From: an uncultured Clostridia bacterium
GTDB taxonomy: Bacteria; Bacillota; Clostridia; Christensenellales; Aristaeellaceae
NCBI GenBank assembly: GCA_934630705.1
Contig: CAKTWP010000002.1
Coordinates: 186,001 to 250,000, forward strand
Length of the DNA stretch: 64,000 nt
Direction: 5' to 3'
A model generated the notes under the pieces. That model saw only the letters and a list, made by a program, of their open reading frames with translations. It ran no database searches and was not told where the DNA came from. Below, piece by piece: positions 1 to 9,151 of the stretch (within the stretch, counting starts at the first letter, position 1; every line of letters begins with the position of its first letter). The position numbers were made by a program, and so were the translations under genes.

Positions 1-1026
1 GCCTTCGGCGGCATGATCGACCAGTTCTATGTGGACGACGAAACCAAAACCGCCTATTGCTACAACTACTCCGACGATTTCCGCGCCGCCCTGTCCTGGC
101 TGCATGAGATTTACGCCATGGGCGCCATGGACCCCGAAATCTTCGTGCTGAACTATGACCAGGCCAAGATCAAGGCCGCCCAGGGCAAGGCCGGCACCTT
201 CTCGGGCTGGTGGAACGTGATGGGCAATCTGCTGGACGCCGGTCTGCTGGAGATTCAGCCCGAAGCCCGTCTGGACTTCATTTACATCACCAGCGACGAC
301 GGCAAGACCGAGGGCAACAAGGACAACGGCACCATTTGGAAGACCGCGCTGATCTCCAACCAGTGCGAGGCCCCCGAAGCCGCGATTGCCATCATCGACT
401 ACATGCACACCTGGGAAGGCCAGGGCCATCATAATGCCCCCATTCTGGATGAAAACGGCCAGTATACCTATGAAGAAGGCCAGGAGCCCAGCCCGCTCAC
501 AATGATCCGTGAAACCATCAACTGGGCCAAGGAAGCCGGCACCACGGATGAAGACGCGCAGTACCAGAAGGGCTGGCGCAAGAGCCCCTTTGACAACCTG
601 TTCAACAACATGAAGCTCCGCCAGGCGGATCAGAACCGGATGCTGGTTCGCACCATGCCCGATGGCGGCAATGATCCCGCTGTGTACACCACCCTCGAAT
701 GGCGGCAGGAATACCGCAATTACCTGAACTACATTGGCGACATGATGCATGACAACCCCGACCACATGGGCGTTTATACCTCCGACTTCTATGGCCTGCC
801 TGTCACTCAGGAAGCCCTGGATTACGGCGCCGGCCTGAACACCCTGACCACCGACTGGGTGGTGGATCTGGTCACCGGCAAGAAGGACGTGAATGACGAC
901 GCGGTCTGGGCCCAGTACCTCAAGGAAGCCAACGCCAAGGGAGCCCAGGAAGTGCTCAACTCCTTCCTGGCCGAATATAACGAGCTCAACGGCACGGATT
1001 ACACCGCTGTGACCATCTCCAAGTAA
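1..1026 (+). CDS. Extracellular solute-binding protein of a sugar ABC importer, 5'-truncated by the window edge
   Basis: The reading frame is open from base 1, so the start and the lipoprotein signal lie outside the window; 341 residues are visible before TAA. The fragment looks like the C-terminal part of a large family-1 (LplA/YtcQ-like) solute-binding protein: Trp/Tyr-rich stretches such as FSGWWNVMG, an acidic alpha/beta body and a final helix ending LNGTDYTAVTISK. In this family the protein sits lipid-anchored outside the membrane and delivers oligosaccharides or sugar derivatives to two permeases, which would lie to the left. A strong terminator follows directly, so it closes its transcription unit. 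The substrate cannot be read from the sequence. Confidence 0.8.
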   Translation, partial: AFGGMIDQFYVDDETKTAYCYNYSDDFRAALSWLHEIYAMGAMDPEIFVLNYDQAKIKAAQGKAGTFSGWWNVMGNLLDAGLLEIQPEARLDFIYITSDDGKTEGNKDNGTIWKTALISNQCEAPEAAIAIIDYMHTWEGQGHHNAPILDENGQYTYEEGQEPSPLTMIRETINWAKEAGTTDEDAQYQKGWRKSPFDNLFNNMKLRQADQNRMLVRTMPDGGNDPAVYTTLEWRQEYRNYLNYIGDMMHDNPDHMGVYTSDFYGLPVTQEALDYGAGLNTLTTDWVVDLVTGKKDVNDDAVWAQYLKEANAKGAQEVLNSFLAEYNELNGTDYTAVTISK

Positions 1027-1042
1027 CGCTGTCAAGCAAACA

Positions 1043-1069
1043 GGGCGCTGGCTTTCGCCAGCGCCCTTT
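1043..1069 (+). terminator. Intrinsic terminator of the solute-binding protein gene
   Basis: A perfect 10-bp stem GGGCGCTGGC/GCCAGCGCCC with loop TTTC starts 16 bases after the stop codon and is followed by a short T run. The T run is weak, but the stem is GC-rich; it also lies between convergent genes. Confidence 0.75.
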
Positions 1070-1104
1070 GCGTATCATCCTGTGTGCGCTTCCGCGCTTC
1101 CCTT

Positions 1105-1992
1105 TTACGCGTCGTAGTATGTCTTCATGTAAGCGTACACATCATCCGCCGTACCGGTAAACGGCCCCGGCGTCTCCATTTTCAGTGATACCAGCGCCGC
1201 CGCGTAGCGCAGGGATTCTTCCACGCCGCAGTGCAGGCGTTTGGCCAGATAGCCTGCGAAGGTGGTGTCCCCCCGGCCGGTTCTCCCGGTCAGGTTACGG
1301 GGCTTGAGGGGGAAAGCGTACATGGCTTCGCCATCATACAGGATCACCTCCGTGTTGTGGGTGATCATGACCTCCTTCGCGCCCCACGCGTGCAGCAGCC
1401 GCGCGGCAGCGTACCGGTCGGTAAGGCCTGTGAGTATTTCCGCCTCCGCGGCGTCTGTTTTCAGATAAGTGATCAGGGGCAGATACTTCTTTTTTTCCGG
1501 CCAGTCATGGAAAGCCATCTGCTCCCCATCGTCCCGGCGAAGGAGGCATTGCACATCCACTGCCACTTCTCCCCGTTGGGCAAGCGCGCCGATCATTTCG
1601 TCGCCGATGTCGCCGGCCATCAGACCGGCCACATGGTAGATTTTCGCGTGCACGTCGTCGGGTATATCCTCCAGGCGGTAGGGCGCAATATGGCTGATGG
1701 CCCGGCAGGTGCGCCGTTCCCGGTCCGCCGTGTGGTATATATTTGCAATGGAGGTGCAGGCAGGGCTGTCCACGGGGAGGACCTCAATTCCCGGACGGGA
1801 GGCGAACGCCTGCACGGGGTCGGCCTCGCTGCGGTTGCCTTTTGCCAGCACCGCCACCTTGGCGCCCGTTGCGTCGGCGGCAAAGCCTGAATATCGAACG
1901 GCGCCGCCGATCGTATGCTCCTCCTGGCCGCCAAAGTCAGTATTGATATCCAAAGACAACTGGCCTACGATCATGATGTCCACGTTTTTCAT
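1105..1992 (-). CDS. PfkB-family carbohydrate kinase
   Basis: A 295-residue cytosolic sugar or nucleoside kinase of the ribokinase/PfkB fold. The N-terminal strand IMIVGQLSLDIN and the C-terminal signature TGRGDTTFAG (residues about 238-247) mark the family; D242 is the predicted catalytic base. The usual GAGD is GRGD here, which changes part of the anion hole and makes the substrate uncertain. The start at 1992 is chosen over upstream in-frame codons because AAGGAGG lies 8 bases before it. The gene is convergent with the solute-binding protein gene and stands alone; sugar phosphorylation after import is plausible but inferred. Confidence 0.85.
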   Translation of the reverse strand: MKNVDIMIVGQLSLDINTDFGGQEEHTIGGAVRYSGFAADATGAKVAVLAKGNRSEADPVQAFASRPGIEVLPVDSPACTSIANIYHTADRERRTCRAISHIAPYRLEDIPDDVHAKIYHVAGLMAGDIGDEMIGALAQRGEVAVDVQCLLRRDDGEQMAFHDWPEKKKYLPLITYLKTDAAEAEILTGLTDRYAAARLLHAWGAKEVMITHNTEVILYDGEAMYAFPLKPRNLTGRTGRGDTTFAGYLAKRLHCGVEESLRYAAALVSLKMETPGPFTGTADDVYAYMKTYYDA

Positions 1993-2434
1993 ACCGGAGT
2001 CCTCCTTCATTAATGAGACATGATAAGCTGCCGCGCGGGAATCCATTCATTTCGCGCAGACTGAATGATGATTGAATATAAATACGCCATTTTCTTTGTA
2101 ATCCCTTCTTTTGCATTTTCGAAGGCCCGTCCGCCCCGCACGAAACCGTTGGCGGCGCAGGCGGCAAAGAGCGGCGGGAGCGCGGCGGCGGAACGGCGGC
2201 AGCTTCTTGTTTGCTTTACACCCATAGAATATGGCGGTATCATCTTTGGGCATCGCGCTGTTTAGACGATGTTAATGCCTATCCATGCATTGCCAAACGC
2301 TGCTTCAAGCCGCTGCGAGGGCGGCTTCGATCCGTGGCGTCCGGCTGTTCCCGCTCCCTGGGCAGGCTGTGTTTCCGCAACAGAAGAGGGCTCCCTGATC
2401 GCCAGGAACCCCCGCCTGCACATGGACAGACCCA
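1993..2434. other. Intergenic region, no gene seen
   Basis: This 442-base gap lies upstream of the PfkB gene and downstream of the AraC-type gene (both minus strand). It holds the PfkB ribosome-binding site at 2001-2008 and a small hairpin with stems AAGCCGC/GCGGCTT at 2307-2327 that lacks a T run. Short overlapping open frames on both strands have no family features and no good ribosome-binding site. Confidence 0.6.
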
Positions 2435-4753
2435 TTATTCATTGTTATCCGCGCTTCCGTCAGGCTTCCCGGCCGCTTCGGGCGGCCCCTCCCGCATGTC
2501 TTCGGGCAGGGTGGTGTCCAGCAGCCTGATCTTTTCCTTGTTCCGCATCTGGCGGTATTCTCCGGGGGTCATGCTGGTGGCGCCCTTAAAGAAGGTGATA
2601 AAGCTCTGGGCGTAATTGAAGCCCAGCCGGCCTGCAATATCCAGCACCCGCAGAGAATTGTTTTCCAGCAGCTTCTTGGCCAGCTTCAGCCGCTGCGCAT
2701 CGGTGTAGCTTTTGATGGACATGCCCATCACCCGGGTAAACTCCGCCCGCAGCCCTGAGGGTGAAACGAAAAATTCCGCCGCCAGCCGCTCCACGGTGGG
2801 CGCTTCCTCCAAATGCGCGTCTATATAGGAACAAATCCGTTCAATCATTTCGGATTTTCCCTCCGGCCTTTCGGACATATTCATCAGCGAAAGCAGCATG
2901 CCCTGCAAATAGGCGTTCATATCATCCAGCGTGGGCTGGCTGATCAGCTCCCGATGGGAATAATGCAGCATGCCCTGGGAAGCGGGCGTGGGCAGATCCA
3001 GAATCAGCCGCTGGCAGGAGCAGAACAGCTGCACATAGAAATCCCGCACCGATTGCGCGCCCGCATCGCTGGAAACCAGATAGGCCTGAAATTCCTGCAG
3101 CTTCTTTTGCATTTCCTCTCCGTCCTGATCCCGGAAGGCCCGGAGAATGGCGTTTTCCAGCTTATAGGGATAATCCGGCGCGGGATGATTGCGGATTTCC
3201 CAGAAGCAGCAGGCCGTGCCCTCGCCCCGCACCAGATGCATGCCCATCGCTTCCTGGGCCTGGCGATAGGCCTCCGCCAGGGAGGACACATCCTGGAACG
3301 GCCGGGAAACGCCGATGTTGATCAGCCCATCCTTGTCCCGCTGCCGCAACAGCAGCGCCTGGGCGGGGCGGAGAATGGTTTCTGGAGAAAAGCCGGTGGA
3401 GGCCACGATGCAGGCGATTTCATTGGGGGCGGGATACAGCTTGATCACCAGCCGCATGCCGTTTTCCAGAAACAGCTCCTTTATTTCCGTGGAGGAAAGG
3501 CTGCTTTCATTCAGGGTGGTATGAAGCAGGAAGAAGGCGCATTCCTTTTCCGCGGGCTGCAGGTTCAGCCGCCCCTGCTCGCCGTTTTCCCCGCTGAAAT
3601 TCAGCAGCATCTGCTGCAAAAGCCGCTGGTTCCGGCCGGTGACCAGATTTTCCTGCAGCTGGTTGTTCAGCCGCTCGTTCTGGGCGATGATGCCGTCGAT
3701 GCGGTCGAACACGTCCACATCCTGATTGCCCAGCTGCTCGGACAGCTGATGAATGGGGCGATACAGCCGCTTGGAGGCGAACCAGGCGTACAAAACGCCT
3801 ACGGTCACCACCGCCAGAAACACCGCCACGATCACGTTCCGGATCTGATACAGCCGCTGGGCGAAAAGCCGGGCGCTCTGGGCGTACACGTAAATCCAGC
3901 CCATATCGGCGTTCTTGGTGAAATACAGGCTCAGAGGCTCGCCGTCGATGGTGCGCTGGGCGGTGGTGATGCTTTCGCTGAGCGGCTGGGAATCATCCAT
4001 CAGCGCGCTGAGGGGATAGGTTTTGCCCGCGCCGCTGATTAGCGTGCCCTGGCTGTCAAAGATCATCAGGCCGCTGTCGTTGTTCAGCATCACATCGGAA
4101 AAGGAAGCGGAAATGGCGGAATATTTCAGGTCGATAATGAGATAATAGGATTTCACGCTGCGGTCGGAGGCCGAGAATGGCAGGGTGCATACCAGGGAAA
4201 CCACATCTGTCGGGGAGGCGGAGAAGGGAAAGGTAACGGAGCGGACAAACGTGCGGAAGGAGGGGAAGAAGGAGCCCCGCAGGCTCAGGAGAAAATCCCG
4301 GTCGTGATACAGGGCGATTTCTGAGATGGTCTGGACGGTGGAGAGGGTGTAGCCGTATTGGGGATAATAAAAGCAGATGTTTTCCAGCTCAATCAGGGAG
4401 TTTTTGATGGAATTCAGGGTGTTGATCACGCTGAGCTGCTGGCGGACGTCATTGCTGCGGTAATAATCCATAAAGCTGCTGAACTGGTGATCGGTGAACA
4501 GGTTGGTAACGGTATGGAGCAGCTGATTGAAGGTGGCGTCGTGGGCATGCTTAAGGAGCACGAAGGTGTTGCGGCTGCTGGTTTCGTTTTCCTGGCGAAC
4601 CAGATAGCCGGTATAGAGATATTGCAGGCAGCAAAAGGAAAGCGCCACCACCAGCAGCAGAAGAAAGAACGAGCGGAAATAGCGCAGCAGACGTTTTCGG
4701 TCTGAATCCACGCCAGTATAAAAATCCATCCCCGGCAGCCTCTTGCGTCGCAT
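2435..4753 (-). CDS. Membrane-bound AraC-family sensor-regulator (YesN-like)
   Basis: This 772-residue protein has a cytosolic start, a first membrane helix (about residues 24-46), an extracytoplasmic sensor of about 255 residues, a second membrane helix (about 303-325), a linker with coiled-coil character and a C-terminal AraC-type double helix-turn-helix (about 635-735, with the motif YAQSFITFFKGATSMTPGEYR). Such proteins link an outside signal, usually a sugar, to local promoters without a separate kinase. Ribosome-binding site GAGGGGG is about 10 bases before the start. It is divergent from the glycyl-radical operon starting at 5023, which makes it the natural candidate regulator of that operon; this is inference from position. 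Confidence 0.88.
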   Translation of the reverse strand: MRRKRLPGMDFYTGVDSDRKRLLRYFRSFFLLLLVVALSFCCLQYLYTGYLVRQENETSSRNTFVLLKHAHDATFNQLLHTVTNLFTDHQFSSFMDYYRSNDVRQQLSVINTLNSIKNSLIELENICFYYPQYGYTLSTVQTISEIALYHDRDFLLSLRGSFFPSFRTFVRSVTFPFSASPTDVVSLVCTLPFSASDRSVKSYYLIIDLKYSAISASFSDVMLNNDSGLMIFDSQGTLISGAGKTYPLSALMDDSQPLSESITTAQRTIDGEPLSLYFTKNADMGWIYVYAQSARLFAQRLYQIRNVIVAVFLAVVTVGVLYAWFASKRLYRPIHQLSEQLGNQDVDVFDRIDGIIAQNERLNNQLQENLVTGRNQRLLQQMLLNFSGENGEQGRLNLQPAEKECAFFLLHTTLNESSLSSTEIKELFLENGMRLVIKLYPAPNEIACIVASTGFSPETILRPAQALLLRQRDKDGLINIGVSRPFQDVSSLAEAYRQAQEAMGMHLVRGEGTACCFWEIRNHPAPDYPYKLENAILRAFRDQDGEEMQKKLQEFQAYLVSSDAGAQSVRDFYVQLFCSCQRLILDLPTPASQGMLHYSHRELISQPTLDDMNAYLQGMLLSLMNMSERPEGKSEMIERICSYIDAHLEEAPTVERLAAEFFVSPSGLRAEFTRVMGMSIKSYTDAQRLKLAKKLLENNSLRVLDIAGRLGFNYAQSFITFFKGATSMTPGEYRQMRNKEKIRLLDTTLPEDMREGPPEAAGKPDGSADNNE

Positions 4754-4889
4754 TGCGGCCAGCCCCCTCTTTTTTGTGACATGGAAAAATTATAGCATAA
4801 AATGGGCGATTTCCACAATGAGGATTTGCCGCAATGATGATGAATTTCTCATTCAAGGCAGATTCACGAAGCATTTACCGCCTTCATTA

Positions 4890-4918
4890 TTGCCCGAATG
4901 GGCAAGAAACCGTATAAT
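4890..4918 (+). promoter_or_regulatory. Promoter of the eight-gene glycyl-radical operon
   Basis: TTGCCC (4890-4895), 17-base spacer and a perfect TATAAT (4913-4918). It points into the serine hydrolase gene at 5023 with about 100 bases of leader. Confidence 0.65.
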
Positions 4919-5022
4919 GAAAACAAAAAGGAAATTGCCGATCGTTGACGGCGCGGGGCAGGGACGCTTACAATCAGCATGACGGCGTTTGCTCTATGTA
5001 TTTTTCAAGGAGGCGCGAAGCA

Positions 5023-5904
5023 ATGGAACGGATGGAACAGATTCTGCAGGTGATTCGGGAGCACAATATCCGTGTTTACTCGGTGACGGAGGTGGAAAAC
5101 GGCAGGAGCCGGACGGTGAACCTGCGGGATAACAGCTTGGGCGATCTGCCGGTATGCCGGAATATTTATTCCGTAGCCAAGTCGTTCACCATGGCCGCGG
5201 TGGGCCTGATGTATGACGAGAAAAAACTGCTGCCTGAGGATACCATCGGGGAGGTGCTGGGGCCGTTGCCGGATCAGTGCGATCCCAAATGGGCCGAGGT
5301 GACGGTGGAGGATCTGCTGCGCCATCAAACCGGCTATGATAAAACCCGGGATCCCATCAAGGCCTACGATCTGGACTGCCATGACCTGCGCCAGCTTACC
5401 AGCGGCGATTGGCTGCATTTTATCTGCAGCCGGCCCATTACCGGCAGGCATGGGGAGGAAGGCTCCTATACCGATACGGGATATTACGTGCTGTCCCGGA
5501 TGGTGGCCAGGCGGGCGGGCGTGCCCATGCAGGATTATCTGCGGGAAAAGCTGTTTAATCCCCTGGGCTTCCGGGATTGGGCCTGGTATGCCTGCCCCAT
5601 GGGCCATGCTTATGGCGGCACGGGGCTGGTGCTGTCCTCAACGGACATGGCCAAGCTGGGTCAGCTGTGGCTGCAGGAAGGAAAATGGGAAGGGCGGCAG
5701 CTGCTGTCCGCAGAATGGGTGCACAGGGCGCTGGAACGGCAATATTCCTTTGGCCGGCAGCGGGCGGGATACGCGCTGTATGGCAAGGGCGGCATGTATA
5801 ACCAGCGGCTGCTTTTCTCCTATGACGAAAACCGGGTGATCGCCATCCTGAGCTACACCCGTGATATCGATCTGGTACTGGACGCGCTGTATCCCGAAAA
5901 ATAA
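5023..5904 (+). CDS. Beta-lactamase-fold serine hydrolase, first copy
   Basis: A 293-residue protein of the class C beta-lactamase/esterase family (Pfam Beta-lactamase). The SxxK nucleophile motif is SVAK (S50, K53), the second motif is YTD (Y149) and a KGG-like third motif follows near residue 258. It has no signal peptide, so it acts in the cytosol, unlike penicillin-binding proteins. Family members cleave esters or amides, including D-alanyl esters. The start at 5023 is preferred because AAGGAGG lies 7 bases upstream; an ATG at 4945 has no such site. It opens the operon and is related in design to the hydrolase at 7355. The real substrate is unknown. Confidence 0.82.
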   Translation: MERMEQILQVIREHNIRVYSVTEVENGRSRTVNLRDNSLGDLPVCRNIYSVAKSFTMAAVGLMYDEKKLLPEDTIGEVLGPLPDQCDPKWAEVTVEDLLRHQTGYDKTRDPIKAYDLDCHDLRQLTSGDWLHFICSRPITGRHGEEGSYTDTGYYVLSRMVARRAGVPMQDYLREKLFNPLGFRDWAWYACPMGHAYGGTGLVLSSTDMAKLGQLWLQEGKWEGRQLLSAEWVHRALERQYSFGRQRAGYALYGKGGMYNQRLLFSYDENRVIAILSYTRDIDLVLDALYPEK

Positions 5905-5922
5905 GGCTTGCGAGGAACGAAT

Positions 5923-6627
5923 GTGAAAAAGCTGATTGCATCGGATTATGACGGCACCCTGTCCATTCACGACCAGGTGAGCCCGGAAAACCGGGAGGCC
6001 ATCGCCCGCTGGCGGGCGGAGGGCGGGCTGTTTGGGGTGGTGACCGGCCGGGGACGCACCTTCCCCCAGCGGATGGCCGCCCAGGGGGTGGAATGCGATT
6101 ATTATCTGTGCTATAACGGGGCGCTGCTTCTGGACGGGGAAGGCCGGGTGCTGCGGGATGCGCGCATGAGCCGGGACGTCTATGCCCGCCTGGAAGCGGC
6201 CTTTGAAAAGCGCCCGGACGCGCTGGATTTTGGCAGGCTGGGGGATGATCCGGCGGAAAGCTTTTCCCAGTACAGCGCCCTGATGCCCACCTGCGAATCC
6301 GCGGCGGCCTTCGTGGAGGAGCTGAACCAGCGCTTTGGCCAGGAGGTGACCGCCTTTGCCAACGGGCTGAATATCAATATTGTGCAAAAAGGCGAAAGCA
6401 AGGCCGAGGGCGTGCGCCACGCCCTGCGGCATTTCGGGCTGCCTGAATCCGCCGCCGCGGTGGCAGGGGACGATCTGAACGATCTGGATATGCTCCTTTC
6501 CCTTCATGGATGGGCCATGCGCAGCGGACGGCCCCCGGTGGTGGCTGCGGCAGAGCATCATTGCGACAGCATCGCCGAGCTGATCGCCCAGCTGGAGGAG
6601 ATGAACCGGGCGGAAGAAGACGTTTAA
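5923..6627 (+). CDS. HAD-superfamily phosphatase (Cof type)
   Basis: A 234-residue cytosolic HAD hydrolase with a C2-type (Cof) cap. Motif I is SDYDGTLS (nucleophile D8, acid/base D10) at the very N-terminus, and motif IV is VAGDDLNDLDML near residue 190. Family members remove phosphate from small sugar phosphates. The GTG at 5923 is preferred over the TTG at 5908 because AGGAA precedes it at normal distance and the protein then starts just before motif I. It lies 18 bases after the serine hydrolase and 18 bases before the phosphodiesterase. Its job here may be to dephosphorylate the product of the phosphodiesterase, which is inference. Confidence 0.85.
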   Translation: MKKLIASDYDGTLSIHDQVSPENREAIARWRAEGGLFGVVTGRGRTFPQRMAAQGVECDYYLCYNGALLLDGEGRVLRDARMSRDVYARLEAAFEKRPDALDFGRLGDDPAESFSQYSALMPTCESAAAFVEELNQRFGQEVTAFANGLNINIVQKGESKAEGVRHALRHFGLPESAAAVAGDDLNDLDMLLSLHGWAMRSGRPPVVAAAEHHCDSIAELIAQLEEMNRAEEDV

Positions 6628-6645
6628 AAAAGGAGAAATCTTCAT

Positions 6646-7341
6646 ATGAAAAAAATCTGCATGATCGCCCATCGGGGCTATAGCGCTGCATATCCCATGA
6701 ACACCGCCCTGGCCTTCCAGAAGGCGGCGGAGCATCATTCCGGCGGCGCGGAAACGGATATTCGCGTCACCCGGGACGGCGTGCTGGTTTGCAGCCATAA
6801 TCCCGAGGCTGTGCTTCAGGATGGAACGGAGCTGCAGGTGGCGGACAGCACCTACGCTCAGCTTACCGCCCAGCCCCTGAAAAACCTGAAAACCGACGAC
6901 GAGGTGTATCTGTGCACCTTCGAGCGCTATCTGGAAATCATGCGCGAGCACGGCATGATCTGTTTTATTGAGCTCAAGGGCGTGTTTACCAACGCGCAGG
7001 AAAAGCAGGTGATGGACATGATCGACCGGGTATACGATGTGTCCCGGTGCATTCTGCAATCCTTTGAGTTTGACAATCTGCTGCGCATTCACGCGGCCTA
7101 TCCGGCGCTGCCGCTGATGTTCACCTATGGCACCAGGCAGCATGATTATGAGCGCTGCTTTGCGCACGGCATTTCCATTGACGTGGATCAGTATGTGATG
7201 ACGGATAAAATGATTGCAGATTTCCATGGGCATGGCTTGGAGGTGGCGGTTTGGACCTGCAACACCCAGGAAAGCATGGATCGCGTCCGGGCCATGGGCG
7301 TGGATTATATTGAATCCGATGTGTTCGGCGGGGAAGCGTGA
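6646..7341 (+). CDS. Glycerophosphodiester phosphodiesterase family protein
   Basis: A 231-residue cytosolic GDPD (UgpQ-like). The signature HRG (residues 9-11) with N19-T20, the metal ligands E36 and D38 in AETDIRVTRDG and H51 in CSHN are present; the last motif is normally HD. Known members cleave glycerophosphodiesters to glycerol 3-phosphate and an alcohol. AAAGGAG lies at a normal distance before the ATG. It is followed after 13 bases by the second serine hydrolase. It has no secretion signal, so it would act on imported or internal substrates. Other phosphodiesters are possible. Confidence 0.87.
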   Translation: MKKICMIAHRGYSAAYPMNTALAFQKAAEHHSGGAETDIRVTRDGVLVCSHNPEAVLQDGTELQVADSTYAQLTAQPLKNLKTDDEVYLCTFERYLEIMREHGMICFIELKGVFTNAQEKQVMDMIDRVYDVSRCILQSFEFDNLLRIHAAYPALPLMFTYGTRQHDYERCFAHGISIDVDQYVMTDKMIADFHGHGLEVAVWTCNTQESMDRVRAMGVDYIESDVFGGEA

Positions 7342-7354
7342 GGAGGGAAAGGAC

Positions 7355-8221
7355 ATGAGTCCTTTTATGGAGGCGTGCCTGGCCTTTATTGATACGCAGC
7401 CCTTTTCCATCATTCGTCTGGCCCAAAGCTATCAGGATGGGGCCATTGAGGTGGCGGAATGCCAGCGGGTGGGCAGATGCCAGAATGTCTATTCCGGAGC
7501 CAAGCTGTTTACCGCCGTGGCCGTCGGCCTGCTGGTGGATGAAGGCAGGCTGCGGATAGAGGACAAAATCTGCGATATACTCCGGGAAGAATTGCCTGAG
7601 GCAGGCATGGATTCCCGCTGGGAGAAGGCCACCGTAGAGGATGCGCTGCGCCACAGGCTGGGCCTGCCCGGCGGCTTTCTGGATATCGACGTGCAGCCCA
7701 TGGCCGCGTTTACGCAGGATTATCTGCGCTACACCTTCGCCTGCCCCCTCCTGTGCGATCCGGGCACAGAGGAAACGTATTCCGACGGCGCGTTCTATGT
7801 GCTGTCCCGGATCGGGGAAAAGGCTTCAGGCATGGGGCTGGATGCGTATCTGTGGCAGAAGCTGCTGTGGAAAATGGAATTTGGGGAAATGGCCTGGTCC
7901 CGCTGCCCCATGGGGCATGTGCTGGGCGGATCGGATCTGTATCTCCATGCGGCGGATATGGTGAAGCTGGGACGGCTGATTCTGAACGACGGCGTGTATC
8001 AGGGCGAGCGGCTGCTGTCTTCCGCATGGACGCAGCGGATGAAAACCCATGGCTACGTGCTGGACTGGGATGAGCAGCACCGCATTTATTATAAGGGCGG
8101 CATGCATGGCCAGAAGCTGATCATGGCGCCGGAGCAGGGCCGGGTGGTGGCCATGCAGGCGTATGGTGCCAACAGCCAGGTGGTGGCCGAGTTTGTGCGG
8201 GATTACGGGAATCGTCCCTGA
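7355..8221 (+). CDS. Beta-lactamase-fold serine hydrolase, second copy
   Basis: A 288-residue relative of the hydrolase at 5023, with SGAK (S47, K50) and YSD (Y142) motifs and a shared CPMGH.xxGG stretch in the C-terminal half. No signal peptide. The ATG at 7355 is preceded by GGAGGG; the longer frame from 7214 would run inside the phosphodiesterase gene. Having two diverged copies of one hydrolase in one operon suggests two related ester or amide bonds to cut, or a hetero-oligomer; neither can be told from sequence. Confidence 0.82.
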   Translation: MSPFMEACLAFIDTQPFSIIRLAQSYQDGAIEVAECQRVGRCQNVYSGAKLFTAVAVGLLVDEGRLRIEDKICDILREELPEAGMDSRWEKATVEDALRHRLGLPGGFLDIDVQPMAAFTQDYLRYTFACPLLCDPGTEETYSDGAFYVLSRIGEKASGMGLDAYLWQKLLWKMEFGEMAWSRCPMGHVLGGSDLYLHAADMVKLGRLILNDGVYQGERLLSSAWTQRMKTHGYVLDWDEQHRIYYKGGMHGQKLIMAPEQGRVVAMQAYGANSQVVAEFVRDYGNRP

Positions 8222-8267
8222 GAAAGGCGAGCGAAAGGCAACCATTCACGTTATGGAGGGATGCTTC

Positions 8268-9122
8268 TTGGACGTTCGTCAAACAACGCTGGAGGTGGGC
8301 GCGGATCGGCCCTTTCGGGCGCTGCATCTGAGCGATTCCCATGTCTGCCTGGCGGATGAGCGGGAAAACGCGCGCAAGCTTGCGCTGGCAAAAAGGCGCA
8401 GCGCCGGCTTTGATGCAGGCGTTCCCGGCCGGGCGGCGGCATATCTGCAAGAGCAGCTGGCCTATGCCGATACCCACGGCCTGCCCATCCTCCATACCGG
8501 GGATTTTTGCGATTTTGTGTCTGATGCCAATCTGGAGGCCATGGGGAAGCTGCTGTTTTCCCGGGATTGCTTCATGGCCGCCGGCAATCATGAATACAGC
8601 CAGTATGTGGGCGAAGCCCCTGAGGATGAGGCCTACAAGCTGCAAAGCTACGATCGGGTGCAGGCCTGCTGCAAAAATGATCTGCGCTTTGCATCCCGGG
8701 AAAGGAACGGCGTGAATTTTGTGGCGGTGGACAACGTGTATTACAATTTTACCGCCCGACAGCTTGCGCTTCTTGAACAGGAGGCTGCCAAAGGGAAGCC
8801 CATCGTGCTGCTGATGCATACGCCGATCTATACCCCCGAGCTGCACGATTACATGATTCACACCTTGGGGGAATCCTGCGGTTATCTGGTGGGCACGCCC
8901 GAGGAAGCGCTTGCCGCTTATTCGCCGGAGCGGCGTATCCAGCAGACAGCCGACGGGCCCACCCGGGCGTTCGTTGATTATGTGCAGCACCAGCCGCTGA
9001 TTCGCGCGGTGCTGGCGGGGCATGTGCATCATGATTTTGAAACCCGGCTCCCCGGCGGCGCCATGCAGCTCATTACCGGCGGGGGCTTCCGCGGCTGCGC
9101 CCGGGAAATCACGTTTTGCTAA
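8268..9122 (+). CDS. Calcineurin-like metallophosphoesterase
   Basis: A 284-residue cytosolic two-metal phosphoesterase. The five family motifs are all visible in order: LSDSH (D23, H25), HTGDF, AGNHEY, LLMHTP and GHVHHD. This fold hydrolyses phosphomonoesters or phosphodiesters. A TTG start at 8268 is preferred: TGGAGGG lies 7 bases before it, whereas the in-frame ATG at 8253 overlaps that site and has no clear ribosome-binding sequence. It is the third phosphoester-cleaving enzyme of the operon, after the HAD and GDPD proteins, and directly precedes the glycyl radical enzyme. Confidence 0.85.
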   Translation: MDVRQTTLEVGADRPFRALHLSDSHVCLADERENARKLALAKRRSAGFDAGVPGRAAAYLQEQLAYADTHGLPILHTGDFCDFVSDANLEAMGKLLFSRDCFMAAGNHEYSQYVGEAPEDEAYKLQSYDRVQACCKNDLRFASRERNGVNFVAVDNVYYNFTARQLALLEQEAAKGKPIVLLMHTPIYTPELHDYMIHTLGESCGYLVGTPEEALAAYSPERRIQQTADGPTRAFVDYVQHQPLIRAVLAGHVHHDFETRLPGGAMQLITGGGFRGCAREITFC

Positions 9123-9151
9123 TGCGGCCCCAAAGGAGGGAGGAAGGAAAG

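Noticed and set aside
2047..2253. Short minus-strand frames upstream of the PfkB gene
   Set aside because: Several overlapping frames of 67-77 codons compete here, none with a family pattern or a good ribosome-binding site.
5638..7413. A 591-codon open frame on the minus strand
   Set aside because: Antisense to the serine hydrolase, HAD and GDPD genes, whose motifs are clear; no ribosome-binding site.
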